From NCBI GenBank assembly GCA_036971475.1, contig JBAIZL010000002.1, positions 229,863,143-229,927,142 of the forward strand: 64,000 nt of DNA, given 5' to 3'. A program made the translations under genes and the position numbers. Shown here in pieces: positions 11,906 through 24,876 of this stretch. The stretch comes from Prosapia bicincta (Eukaryota > Arthropoda > Insecta > Hemiptera > Cercopidae). The notes under the pieces were generated by a model, which made no database searches, had not been told where the DNA came from, and saw only the letters and a program-made list of their open reading frames with translations. How positions within the stretch are numbered: the first letter of the stretch is position 1; every line of letters starts with the position of its first letter.

Positions 11906-14702
11906 CTAATTTCGTACTTTTAAAATTATTTCAATTTTGGAATCTCAAGACAAGATTTTTTATTTCCCTTATGTTCCTGAGGAATTTCTACATGACAGGT
12001 AACATTGACTCTAAAGTATCTTTATAATCAACGTTTATAATGTCGTTTATAATCAATTTAACTAAAAACTATATATCGTTTAACTTTCGCAACATTATTT
12101 CAACAGTCGTTAGGTCTACACTAATAGTAAGTTGTATAACATATTAAAAAACCAAAATAGGTTAAAGAACACTATTATCTCGTTTTACTCACTTTTTACT
12201 CCTTCCATATCTTGTAAATCATATATACACATTGCAGGGATATCATTTTAAATCATCATTCTTTTAAATCATTTTTCTTAAAAGAATCATCAGGTTTTAC
12301 ACAAGCGAAGATACAAATATATAGCTAGCAATGTGTTGGTATGCCTACTAGATTCCGTTCATCGTGAAGACTGTCAATGTGCCTATTCACGCGAATGGTG
12401 CTACCCCCACCATACTCACGTTTGCTTCCACGTCTCGCTAATTACTTTAACGAATACGAAATAATGTGAAGGGTCAAAATCATGTATAAAGTAACATACA
12501 ATTATGTTTGCCTTCCATTGAATAAGGCATTATGAAATTATGTTTATTTTTTAACTAAAACATGCTAGAAAACTCTATAAATAGGCTATAGAAGCCATCC
12601 TTAAACTATCGACTTCAAGAAGTCACTAACGTTTTAAAGGTAGTTTAGTTAAGAAATGTATTACCTTCCCTACACCAAAGAATCGTACTCTAACTGTATT
12701 TATGAGTTGCAAAGTAACGAAGATTGCTATATTAGATATAGTAACGTAGGCCTAATTTCTTAATTAAACGTTTACGTGCAGAATTCTCTTTACGTGAATA
12801 ACGATTTGAAAAATTACGTAATAATTTTAATTAATATTTCATTTCTTGTCTTTGCTTAGCCCAAATGTAAATTTTTGATTAAAAAACATTTATTTTAATA
12901 TTTTACATTCGAATGCAACTTTATTTTGGAACCGAATGAATTAACTGTATTCGTAGTTTCGTCTTTAGAATAAACGAAATTCATTTACGTTAATTGTAAT
13001 ATTTACTATTAGTTCCGATCAATCTCCAAACAAATTGTTTATAAATTTCAATTTTTTAAATTTTAATGAGGCACGGAATCAAGAGTAAAATTAAATTTTC
13101 AGTATGGAATTTGCAGTACGAGTTGGTAGGTAAAAAACGTAACTCAAATTAAATTTAAAAATACCTGATTTAATTTTAATTTTGATGGGAATAGAGTTTC
13201 CCCAGTTTTCAAACACTGGCAAAGCGTTTTTGATGGCACCTTCCATCGACCTGCCTTCAACGTCTAGACTAGGCTTAAGATAGCATTAAATCAACGACAG
13301 TTTCACAAAACCTGACGTCGGTTTAAAATTAGCCTCTTACACACCTAACTTTCGACCAGTTGACTTACCGTCTGCTTGTTCTTACACTTGTCCGATAAGC
13401 AAACAACCCTACACGGGTTAGATCCTAAACACTACAATTGCAGACAAGGCAATTAATTGCCAAGAATTTTGAAAGCCTATAAAACCTATTAAAGGGCTAT
13501 TTCAGCTTTTTGCATTGAACATTTTAAAACATGGCTAAACACATCATCAGCTTGTGTATTGGGAAATATTTTGTTTATGCTACGTTCTGATGTCAGTTCT
13601 ACACATCTATAGTCTACTCCTAAAAAGTTGAGAGAACATGCTACAAATTTTACTTGTAGTACATTTTTAAAAGTTATGGAATGGATGTTGTTGTGTCTAT
13701 ACATCTAAAAGTGCTCTTACACTTCCTCGTAATCGTGGCTTTTTAAAATTTAGGCCTATAGACCTGGTGTTTTGTATACGTTCAATTAAAACCGCAATTC
13801 ATGTATTGGAAACATTTGTTTATAATGTAGGCCTATATGGTAACACATAACTAATCGAGGTCTCTCAAAAACTGGTCTCTATTGACGGATAGAATCATAT
13901 ATTAAAAGTTATAGGCCTACTTTAGACATTTAATTACGAATTAAAAAAATGTTACGAAAGTTTCTATTTAAGCTATTATAATGATCGTAAATTTCATATA
14001 TTAAATTTTATGTATTAGGTTGTAGTTTGCCTGCATTTGAATACATTTTTATTTACGTGAATAATGAATAAAACAAAAAAAATTATTCAGTATTAGGGTC
14101 TACATATAAAATTTTTGTATTTTTTTAAAAATATAATAATTATTAAGAGAACCATCAATGCGGATAAAGGTACTTTTTTATGGAACACCAATAAAATATT
14201 GTTAAATCTGTTACTAATAAATTCATTTTAATAAAGAATAAAATGATTTTAAACATTGCAAACCATAAATAAAATTGCTTTTTTGACAAAATAAAATTGC
14301 TCGTTTAACAAATTTGAAAAAAAATACCGCCATAACCAGAATGATAGGCAAAAGGACATAAAATACTACAGTGGGAATGTTCTTTTTATAACAAAGTACT
14401 AATACATTCTACATTCAATTACTATATTCCTATTTTACAAATTAGAAACAGCCAGTAGTACATAATATCACTTTATTTATCGTATACTGTACATTAGAAA
14501 ACGCAACTTCTTTTTTTAATTCCTTCTATTACCTCAAATTCTCTTTACAGCTTACGTATCTTGTACGAATTTTTAATCGTTAACAAAATAGGTATTTTAT
14601 TTATCTAATCAAGTTCAAATACATTTCTATTAACTTATAGTGGATGACAATTGATGCAAAAACAGTGTTTTCAAATATTTATTCAATAATTTAAATATAA
14701 TT
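11906..14702 (+). other. zen intron 1, nothing recognised
   Basis: AT-rich intron DNA. The 71-codon minus-strand ORF at 13489-13704 has no recognisable features and no splice support. Confidence 0.5.
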
Positions 14703-14778
14703 AGATCGGATTCGAACCGAGTATCTTCAAGTTCGAAGTTTAGAGCTATGCCACTGTGCCAACTTTCCCACGGCTAGA
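14703..14778 (-). repeat. tRNA-derived SINE head or tRNA pseudogene
   Basis: The minus strand contains an A-box-like TTGGCACAGTGGCATAGC and, about 35 bases later, a perfect B box GGTTCGAATCC. This is the spacing of an internal RNA polymerase III promoter. The flanks do not pair as an acceptor stem and no proper anticodon arm forms, so it is not a working tRNA. A tRNA-derived SINE fragment is the simplest reading. Confidence 0.5.
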
Positions 14779-16512
14779 AATGTATTTCTCGTCGAAACCG
14801 TCACTGCACAATCTTAAATTGTTGCCATGGTTACCACACAATATCATAAATAATGCTCTGTGATTTAAAATTAATTAAAAGAATAAAATAAACAAACTAA
14901 CTGGATTAACTTGCTTCACAAACGGACAACGCGAAAGGAAGGCGAAAAGTAACTAGACAAAAAAAAGAAAGCATATAAATAGTAACAAACAAAAATAATA
15001 GTACAACATCCTACATAGAAAGGAAAATGAAAAACTGCAAAAGACATTGACTTTTATTTGGCACTTAATATTGTTATTCTGTCATATATACATAGCCCTA
15101 CATATTTATATTATTTGTAATTATAAAATAAGAAAGGAACTAAAATAAAAGTTGTCTTTCTTGATTCAAGTAGGAATTGACTTGATGCTTTTTTCATTAC
15201 TTGTTTATAACCAAATGTCTCTTAGGGGATAATTTTAGGTATGTGTACAACTAATGTGTAGGCTCTATGTGTACAACGTACTAAAGGAATGTATTTATTG
15301 TAATATGGCATAACATATTAGGGTAATACTAACGGATTAGCTGACATACGAGTGTATTTTAAATATAAGTTTATATGTTTGTATAGCGTTTATTGAGTAG
15401 CCTACGTATTTCATGTTTTGCAGCATTTAAAATAAATTTGAGTAAACGAAAAAAGCTGGTGAAGTAATCGCCAGCTCGAGTATTACTACAATTTTAACGA
15501 GAATCACGTATAAGTAGGCAAACATTATTTTAACATAACTTACAAAACAGCAGCAATAAATAGCCTGCTTAGCAAGTTACTGGGGATACCTCTTGCTAGA
15601 GCAGTAAAAACAGAAGACTTGTATACATTGTTTCTATATTTTATTGCCTACGATGTTATTATCAAAACTATTGGAAACAACTACACAGGTTTTTTTTCTG
15701 TAACATCCTTTGTTGGTTTTTACTTTTCAATATTTAGATTTCACGTTTTTTTAAAATTTTAACAATTAATTTTAAGTACGCAGGCTTAAGCCTTTGCATT
15801 AAATTTGGTAGTTACATTAGTTTTGATTAATTGAAAAACATTGCTTTTGCATTTATACACGTAAATAAACCATATCGGTTCGAAGCACTACGAAGCATGT
15901 CTTTCACACATCACTTAAATTTTCTAAAACGGAAGTTTTACAAGCGAAATATTCCAGAGACAAAATTTTCCCTAATTGGTTATGACAGGTTTATTTTATT
16001 CTTCTACATATGAAGGTTTAAGGAATGTCCCCTATCTCCTTGAGGTGATAATAAAGCCATTAGTATTGCGAGAATTCTATAATCGTTAATGACTTCGGTG
16101 TTCCAAGAGATTATGTTATCTCAGGACTGTCTGTCTTTCCTCTGGTATTGTGTCCACCGAGATTGGATAAGCCGACTGGATTAAAAACAGATATTTCCTT
16201 ACTTTAAATAATTTCGGATGTAAAATAATTTATTAGTTTGTTCGTCTCCTCCATACGCAACTCTCGCTTTCTCGTATTTAACGAGAAAAATTTAATATTT
16301 CTATTAAGATAGAAAGTTATTCATATATTATTTTAAAGTGAATTGTTTCTATCAATGACAACATTATATTGGCTTATGATCAGTATTATGAATTACGTAT
16401 ATAAGTTTCGAACTTTTTAAAAATATATTTTGCGATTCTTTTATTTACTTAATTCCTGATTTGTGAGATTTATATACTGTCCTGTATAATTTATACAAGA
16501 AAACGAAATGAA
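14779..16512 (+). other. zen intron 1, nothing recognised
   Basis: AT-rich intron DNA. The short + ORF at 15831-16013 has no recognisable product. Confidence 0.5.
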
Positions 16513-16936
16513 TTCTTACACAATGAAGTGTCAGACATGTTTTGATCACGTCATCAGTGAGTAAATACAGTTTGTATAGTTTATCCTGCCATCGCTACAA
16601 AGTAAATTATAAAATTTAGCTACCTGATATTATAAATAAACCTATTAAACCACAAAAACATTTTGTTTATGTTTTGATGTACGTTTCGATTGCAAAGTAA
16701 TCTTCTTCAGATGATTTAAATGTTCATCAGGACATTAATAAAAAATGTTGTGGTTCAAGACTATTTATTTATTTACAATCAAAAATTACACCACACTTGG
16801 TCCACACATAGGCACCTGATAGATTTATTCATCAGATGTCAGGCTAAATTGTAAAACTAGAGCAGTTTGACATAATGACAACGTAGTTGCTGAAACATGT
16901 CTGACAACAATAAAGACTTCTTTGTTGTAAGATTAT
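16513..16936. mobile_element. PLE-type inverted-repeat element
   Basis: The ends are inverted: CTTACACAATGAAGTGTCAG plus ACATGTTTT on the left, and AAACATGTCTGACA...ACTTCTTTGTTGTAAG on the right. The minus strand near the left end has CTGATGA (about 16550-16556). A second minus-strand core at 16673-16713 has CTGAAGA (16704-16710), a GATTAC-TTT-GCAATC stem, GAAAC, then GTACATC. These are hammerhead-like landmarks shared with the other PLE hairpins in this window. The interior has no ORF. Confidence 0.45.
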
Positions 16937-17861
16937 TGTTTTATGTGCAAATTATACTAGAGTGTTTTATTTACTTATTGTTTCTGTCAATTTAGAAGTG
17001 ATAACCACTTTTAAAGTAAATAAGCTATTTAAGTTACTTAAGTTAGATTTAAACTCTATAAAAAACGAATTTCTGCAAGCTTTTCCAAACATGAAATTCA
17101 GGTATCAGGTTTCTATATTTCCAAGTAAAAAGCTAGACTACTTCCGCTACAAAACCTGTTTACTTAATGCCATTATTCTTCTTTATCTCAAATAACAAGG
17201 GTATTTACATCTCTCCCTTACCATATCTATTGTCCGCGAGTCTTCCCTGTCTATTAGTTATAATAACGTACCCAATAATTATTAGTCATCATAATAACGA
17301 ATCGCCTTAGAAAAATATAAAACAGCTTGGAATTAAAATAAAATACTTGCCAAAAAATATTTTAAAACTACAGTCAAATGTGAATTTGTAAGAATTACTT
17401 TTTGAAAAACGAACCAATGTTTTAGTAATAAGGGATAGAGGTAATTTATTATTTAATTCTCGTGCACTTTTAAATCTAAACATTACGTTTGAGTGTAGAT
17501 ATGTAGAGTATTCGAAATTAAAATAAACCTTAATGGTTATCTTAGATGTCTAAGATATTGATGTCAATAAAATATTGATCATAGTGCTAGTTATAATTTT
17601 CACTTTCATATTTTACAATCCTGATAGTGAGTTACAACCAACTAATTAGCTGATAGTGAGTTAATTTAGGTCATTTTAAAACTTGTCTAAATGGTTACAT
17701 GAATGGCTAAAATGTTGGAAAAAGAGTTATCTATTTAAAAATACAAGTGGCAGCAAGCGAACAGTTTTAGTGTAAACGACGATTTTTGATGACCCGACCC
17801 TCAAAAAATAAATGTCATTAATAATATAACTGTACGAAGCAACTGTGGCGTAATGTTAATT
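16937..17861 (+). other. zen intron 1, nothing recognised
   Basis: AT-rich. CTGATAGTGAGTTA occurs twice within 30 bp near 17620-17665. The ORF at 16962-17195 is not supported. Confidence 0.5.
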
Positions 17862-18022
17862 TTTAAATAAATAAAACCTCCAAGCCACAAATAACTTTTA
17901 TTTAAACCTTATGTACATTTCAATTGCACAGCAATCATGTTCAGAGGTATTTAAAAAATACAACTAACTAAGAGTTAATAAAAGTTATTTGTGGTTTAGA
18001 AGTTTTATTTATTTAATAAAAG
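17862..18022. mobile_element. Short PLE-type hairpin element
   Basis: AAATAAATAAAACCTCCAAG and CCACAAATAACTTTT on the left are mirrored by AAAAGTTATTTGTGG...TTTTATTTATTT on the right. A minus-strand core at about 17907-17951 reads ACCT, CTGAACA, a GATTGC-TGT-GCAATT stem, GAAAT, GTACATA, AGGT. It is a mutated relative of the hammerhead-like core at 56571-56613. Confidence 0.45.
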
Positions 18023-19131
18023 TCATTCATAATGTTGAATATATTATTTGTGTTTAATGTTGTACTAGCAATATAAAACCGACCACATAACAATCGTTTT
18101 GTTTCAATTTGAAGTCTACGTAAATTTAAAATCGAGGAGTCCATTTCGTACGAAATTCTAACAGCTCTTATCATCTAAATTCCAACACTTGGTGATCAGA
18201 TGTATCCAAATAGTAAACTATAAAATGAAATTATGTGTAGACAATCGAACCTGATAGGCAATAAGAAAAAATGAATAAATGGGAAATAAAAACATCTACA
18301 GATGTCACAAAGTTGGTATTGTTATGAAGGTATTGAACATACTGTGATGTTATTTATATCAAAACTCCCTTTTTTTGCAACCAACACTTTTTGATTGCTC
18401 TTTACAAGAAACCAGAAGCTAATGTTACACAGTTTAATCTTATATTTGTTTACTCGTATATGAATACAGCAAAAACAGATCGAAGGGTTTTCAATAGATT
18501 TATAATTTAATTTAAACACATCCTTCATGAGGCTTATTATTTCTAGGAGGGCAGATTATCTCAATAGTAAAAAGGCAATAAACGGGCACAAAACTCGTCT
18601 CTATTTTAGTGATTTCAGTCAATCATTCAAATCATAAAAAGTAAATTTTTAAGAAACAACTGTTAAGCGTAAATAGTTGCTCCTAAATGTGACGTTGTCT
18701 GATACATTTCACTAAAAGTATTTCATATATTCTTAAGGAATAGCACGGTACTATCTAGACGTGTATCTAGAAGATGTTATATCGTTTCAGATTAAAACAG
18801 GTTTGCTATTGCAACAGTAGCAATGTAAGGCTTATATAACTACACAATAAGGCACCACGTGAAACATCTAATGATGCTGTTACGAATGTTGCTTCTTGAG
18901 ACTAATGAAATGAATCATTCTATACGAGCGTGGGGCGATTAAGTACCAGATATTCAATGAATATGAAAACGTTTTTACCCAAGTTTTTGTATGATCCAAG
19001 TGACATAAAAATAAATAGAAATAGGTTAACGTGGATGGGTGTTGTAACACTTAGCGTGGGGGAAAACTAAAGCTACCAACTGCTTCCAACCCGATCACAT
19101 GGCTTCCGTCTTCTTATTTTAATATTATACA
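18023..19131 (+). other. zen intron 1, nothing recognised
   Basis: AT-rich intron DNA; the ORF at 18322-18528 (minus) has no recognisable features. Confidence 0.5.
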
Positions 19132-19440
19132 TTTAAGTATTCTATTAATATTTGTTTAGCCAAATTATACAAAACACACCAGAAAAGGTAACAAAATAAA
19201 ACTTTATTTGATTTTTGTCTTCAATGTTCTTCTGCTGAATTACATTGCTTACGTTCTAGTTTAAACGAACGATTTAACATTTTCTTCTTTAAGTATTCTA
19301 ATAATACTTGTTTATCAAAATCGAACAAAAGACACCAGAAACACTAACAAAATAAAACTTTATTTGATTTTGTCGTCAATGTTCTTCTGCTGAGTTACAT
19401 TGTTTGTATTCTAGTTTAAACGAACGATTTAACATTTTCC
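19132..19440. repeat. Tandem duplication, 2 copies of about 155 bp
   Basis: The block beginning TTAAGTATTCTA...TTTGTTTA and ending GAACGATTTAACATTTTC occurs at about 19132-19287 and again at 19291-19440, with scattered substitutions (ATTTTTGTC versus ATTTTGTCG, GAATTACATTG versus GAGTTACATTG). Confidence 0.85.
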
Positions 19441-20289
19441 TCCCTCCATTCTCTTGATTTCCGTATTTAATTCAAAACAGATTGATAGATTGTTAAAACG
19501 TTATCAAAGGGAAACCTAAATATGTCATCAATGTTTACAAAATATATTGCATAATATTAGAAATGTGGCAGTAACTGTAAAACTATTTCCCCCATGTAGT
19601 GAAAAAAACAACCTTATTAAGGTGAAACCATATTTCATTTACCCATCTTAGAATATTAGAACTATTTTGTCTCCATTTTAACTCTGTAGAATCACCCTCC
19701 TGGATGATTGACAGGTCGCTGCACGTCCCCTTTGATACAAACATCTCCGCCCAATACAAAGATGGCCACATACTCACTGTATGTTAATTTTGTAGTCTAA
19801 GATCTTTTCCTAGAATAAACCAATGTATTTTTGTTTCTTACTGCCTGTAACTTTGCTGAAAAGTTAGTAGTTAATGACTATATACTCTTACTCCTGATAA
19901 AGAGTATTCTATCTATCCAAAGTGCCTTCTTCTCTTACTTTAAAGAATAGTTTATTATTTCACAGGTTCATATCCCCCTATTTTCAAGGTAAAACGCACA
20001 CCTAACAAATATATTTCATTTAATGAGATAAATTGAACAAATAACATTTAACCATGTTTAATATAAACACCCTAAATCAATAGACTTTTAAATCTGATTA
20101 TTTCTGTCTATGAAGAGAGATAGTAATGTTCTGTCCCAAAGTTTATGGGTTTTATAAAACATACGTTGTCGAACAAAACTAAGTGTAATGGAGAAATAAT
20201 AATGGTAAATACCTAATTTCGTGGGCTACACAAACAGTAGAAACAGTTTAAGTATGTAATTTAAATAATAACTTGAAAGGACTAATGTT
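19441..20289 (+). other. zen intron 1, nothing recognised
   Basis: AT-rich intron DNA with a few unsupported short ORFs (for example 19583-19777 minus). Confidence 0.5.
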
Positions 20290-20902
20290 TTATCAAATAA
20301 AATACATACACAGGACTCACAAATTAATTATTTATCTACTCATGCGCGTTTCAATGACAGAGGCATCATCATCAGTGAGTATTGCTACTACAACCTCCAA
20401 TTTAAAACTAAGATGAAAGTAAGGTTAAATTTCTATATTTATACTGTGAGCGTTGCCACGGCCACCTGTCAAAACAACAGTGTCTAACATTGTACTTCCA
20501 GCATAATACAGCAAATAGATATTTTATACCTAACTCATTAATTACAATACAATTGTTATCCATACACATAGTTACATACAAACAATGATACTGAAATATT
20601 AATTATTTATGTTGTTTATATGTAACTATGTGTATGGATAAGAATTTTATTGTAATTAATGAGTTAGGTATAAAATTTCTATTTGCTGTAGTATGCTGGA
20701 AGTAATATTAAGAACTGTTGTTTTGACAGGTGGCCGTGGCAACGCCCAAGAGTATAAATATAGAAGTGTAACCATACTTTCACCTTAGTTGTAAGTTGGA
20801 GGTTGTAGTAGCAATACTCACTGATGATGATGACTTTGTCATTGAAACGCGTATGAGTAAATAAATGATTAATTTATGAGCCTTGTGTATATCTTTTATT
20901 TG
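20290..20902. mobile_element. Penelope-like foldback element carrying hammerhead-like ribozymes
   Basis: A long inverted repeat: the left arm from about 20300 (ACACAGGACTCACAAATTAA) is mirrored by the right arm ending near 20890 (TTAATTTATGAGCCTTGTGT). Arms of about 280 bp flank a short loop near 20575-20615. They also share GTTGTTTTGACAGGTGGCCG and its complement. There is no protein-coding remnant. Classification as PLE rests on the ribozyme cores and on resemblance to the element at 56515-57480, which retains a GIY-YIG domain. Confidence 0.6.
20815..20859 (+). ncRNA. Minimal hammerhead-like ribozyme (PLE type)
   Basis: All hammerhead elements are in order. Stem I strand TACTCA (20815-20820). 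Core CTGATGA (20821-20827). Stem II GATGAC (20829-20834), loop TTT, GTCATT (20838-20843). GAAAC (20844-20848). A two-base stem III closed by GC. The cleavage triplet GTA (20851-20853). Then TGAGTA (20854-20859), which pairs exactly with the first strand. The predicted cut is after A20853. One extra T at 20828 bulges at the base of stem II, and stem III is very short. Very short stem III is typical of PLE hammerheads, which are thought to act as dimers. The inverted mate (20337-20381, minus) has the cleavage triplet changed to GCA and looks dead. Confidence 0.6.
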
Positions 20903-21654
20903 TTTTTAACATAACCTCACAAGCTAAGCTCAAAGAGTAGTTGTACTAATGTTTTGTTACTTAGTACATTCAAGTACTTTGGAAGTAAAATAAACTGTCA
21001 GGTAGACCGCTTACTAGAAATAGAGAGTCTTATATAGAGAGTTTTGTCAAAAAAGAGGACGATGTTTACAAGTCACTATTTAAATAAATCATCGACGAGT
21101 AAGACGTCTAAAGTATTTTCACAGTATTACTATACATAGACTAGTAGCTCTAGAGATGTGACAGTACTCATCTACAGGAAATACTTTGAACAAGTCATTT
21201 ACCTAACAACCTGACTTGTAGTGTTGAATAAGAGTACAGAGCTTATGAATGCCGAGGACGCTCGAGTACTTTGGGAAAATTATGAGAAACGAACATTTAT
21301 TTGGTTACTGCAGCTTATAGGTACTACGGGCAAAAGTTGAAGCGAAGGCAGCACCAGGTGGACATGTCTCGAGGTTGAAGAATATGTGTTGGCTTTTCTA
21401 CATGATTGTTAAGAGTAACGGTGAATGGTAATAATGACTAAGAATAAGCGCTAAAATAATCACGAACAATCATGCATAAATAAAACGTTTGTTGTTGCCC
21501 GTAAAAACATCGTCTAAGAGAACACCTGAATCTTCTAGAAAACTACTTTGTTAAACTAATGCTTCTGAAGCCATACGGCGCGGCGTGTATTCTACATGTT
21601 TTTAATAACTCTATTCTCTTAAAATATCTAATCCCCATTCTCCCATTAAAAAAG
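20903..21654 (+). other. zen intron 1, nothing recognised
   Basis: No supported gene or repeat. Confidence 0.5.
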
Positions 21655-24600
21655 TACTAAAATAATTATTCTTGAAAATAGAGCGCAATTTATGTATTTT
21701 GTTTCATATTATATTTAAAACTAAATTAAATTCAATTGAATAAATTACCAACAAAACTGATAAGCTACAAAAATATGTTTAATATAAACATAAAAGAGTT
21801 GAAAATGTCTTCACAACGTACCTAAATAGAGTAAATAAACCTTATCAATCAATTAGTGTAAACATAACTATTTCTCTCGCTCAGATTACTCTCACTGAAT
21901 GCATGTTGTTATAAAAAAAGGGGTAAACAAAATTCTCTGAAATATTGCAAAAGGTTATTATTTTCAAATTACTTTAACATAGAAAGCTTTTTTAAAATTT
22001 GTATTTGTTTAAAAATAAATAATTATTCTTGAAAATAGAGCAACAATTTATGTATGTTGTTTCATATTATATTTAAAACTAAATTAAATTCAATTGAATA
22101 AACTACTAACAAAACTGATAAGCTACAAATATATGTTTAATATAAACATAAAAGAGTTGAAAATGTTTTCATAACGTACCTAAATAGAGTAAATAAACCT
22201 TGTCAAACAGTTAGTGTAAACATAACTATTTCTCTCGCTCAGATTACTCTCACTGAATGCATGTTATAAAAAAAGGGATAAACAAAATTCTCTGAAATAT
22301 TGCAAAAGGTTATTATTTTCAAATTACTTTAACATAGAAAGCTTTTTTAAAATTTGTATTTGTTTAAAAATAAATAATTATTCTTGAAAATAGAGCAACA
22401 ATTTATGTATGTTGTTTCATATTATATTTAAAACTCAATTAAATTCAATTGAATAAACTACTAACAAAACTGATAAGCTACAAATATATGTTTAATATAA
22501 ACATAAAAGAGTTGAAAATGTTTTCATAACGTACCTAAATAGAGTAAATAAACCTTGTCAAACAGTTAGTGTAAACATAACTATTTCTCTCGCTCAGATT
22601 ACTCTCACTGAATGCATGTTGTTATAAAAAAAGGGGTAAACAAAATTCTCTGAAATATTGCAAAAGGTTATTATTTTCAAATTACTTTAACATAGAAAGC
22701 TTTTTTAAAATTTGTATTTGTTTAAAAATAAATAATTATTCTTGAAAATAGAGCAACAATTTATGTATGTTGTTTCATATTATATTTAAAACTCAATTAA
22801 ATTCAATTGAATAAACTACTAACAAAACTGATAAGCTACAAATATATGTTTAATATAAACATAAAAGAGTTGAAAATGTTTTCATAACGTACCTAAATAG
22901 AGTAAATAAACCTTGTCAAACAGTTAGTGTAAACATAACTATTTCTCTCGCTCAGATTACTCTCACTGAATGCATGTTATAAAAAAAGGGATAAACAAAA
23001 TTCTCTGAAATATTGCAAAAGGTTATTATTTTCAAATTACTTTAACATAGAAAGCTTTTTTAAAATTTGTATTTGTTTAAAAATAAATAATTATTCTTGA
23101 AAATAGAGCAACAATTTATGTATTTTGTTTCATATTATATTTAAAACTCAATTAAATTCAATTGAATAAACTACTAACAAAACTGATAAGCTACAAATAT
23201 ATGTTTAATATAAACATAAAAGAGTTGAAAATGTTTTCATAACGTACCTAAATAGAGTAAATAAACCTTATCAATCAATTAGTGTAAACATAACTATTTC
23301 TCTCGCTCAGATTACTCTCACTGAATGCATGTTGTTATAAAAAAAGGGGTAAACAAAATTCTCTGAAATATTGCAAAAGGTTATTATTTTCAAATTACTT
23401 TAACATAGAAAGCTTTTTTAAAATTTGTATTTGTTTAAAAATAAATAATTATTCTTGAAAATAGAGCAACAATTTATGTATGTTGTTTCATATTATATTT
23501 AAAACTAAATTAAATTCAATTGAATAAACTACTAACAAAACTGATAAGCTACAAATATATGTTTAATATAAACATAAAAGAGTTGAAAATGTTTTCATAA
23601 CGTACCTAAATAGAGTAAATAAACCTTGTCAAACAGTTAGTGTAAACATAACTATTTCTCTCGCTCAGATTACTCTCACTGAATGCATGTTATAAAAAAA
23701 GGGATAAACAAAATTCTCTGAAATATTGCAAAAGGTTATTATTTTCAAATTACTTTAACATAGAAAGCTTTTTTAAAATTTGTATTTGTTTAAAAATAAA
23801 TAATTATTCTTGAAAATAGAGCAACAATTTATGTATGTTGTTTCATATTATATTTAAAACTCAATTAAATTCAATTGAATAAACTACTAACAAAACTGAT
23901 AAGCTACAAATATATGTTTAATATAAACATAAAAGAGTTGAAAATGTTTTCATAACGTACCTAAATAGAGTAAATAAACCTTGTCAAACAGTTAGTGTAA
24001 ACATAACTATTTCTCTCGCTCAGATTACTCTCACTGAATGCATGTTATAAAAAAAGGGATAAACAAAATTCTCTGAAATATTGCAAAAGGTTATTATTTT
24101 CAAATTACTTTAACATAGAAAGCTTTTTAAAATTTGTATTTGTTTAAAAATAAATAATTATTCTTGCAAATAGAGCAACAATTTATGTATGTTGTTTCAT
24201 ATTATATTTAAAACTCAATTAAATTCAATTGAATAAACTACTAACAAAACTGATAAGCTACAAATATATGTTTAATATAAACATAAAAGAGTTGAAAATG
24301 TTTTCATAACGTACCTAAATAGAGTAAATAAACCTTGTCAAACAGTTAGTGTAAACATAACTATTTCTCTCGCTCAGATTACTCTCACTGAATGCATGTT
24401 ATAAAAAAAGGGGTAAACAAAATTCTCTGAAATATTGCAAAAGGTTATTATTTTCAAATTACTTTAACATAGAAAGCTTTTTAAAATTTGTATTTGTTTA
24501 AAAATAAATAATTATTCTTGCAAATAGAGCAACAATTTATGTATTTTGTTTCATATTATATTTAAAACTCAATTAAATTCAATTGAATAAACTACTAGCA

Positions 24601-24876
24601 AAACTGATAAGCTACAAAAATATGTTTAATATAAACATAAAAGAGTTGAAAATGTTTTCACAACGTACCTAAATAGAGTAAATACACCTTATCAATCAAT
24701 TAGTGTAAACATAACTATTTCTCTCGCTCAGATTACTCTCACTGAATGCATGTTGTTATAAAAAAAGGGGTAAACAAAATTCTCTGAAATATTGCAAAAG
24801 GTTATTATTTTCAAATTACTTTAACATAGAAAGCTTTTTTAAAATTTGTATTTGTTTAAAAATAAATAATTATTTT
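21655..24876. repeat. ~357-bp satellite array, about 9 copies, within zen intron 1
   Basis: AATAATTATTCTTG marks unit starts near 21660, 22018, 22374, 22733, 23091, 23449, 23806, 24161 and 24517. The array ends near 24876, where the next unit fails. Units are more than 95% alike by eye and contain no ORF. Two variants exist: one with TTGTTATAAAAAAAGGGG, and one missing three bases (TTATAAAAAAAGGG then A or G). They mostly alternate, suggesting a dimeric higher-order unit. Confidence 0.95.

Noticed and set aside
14703..14778. Functional tRNA gene
   Set aside because: A and B boxes are present but no acceptor stem or proper anticodon arm forms; better read as a SINE or pseudogene.
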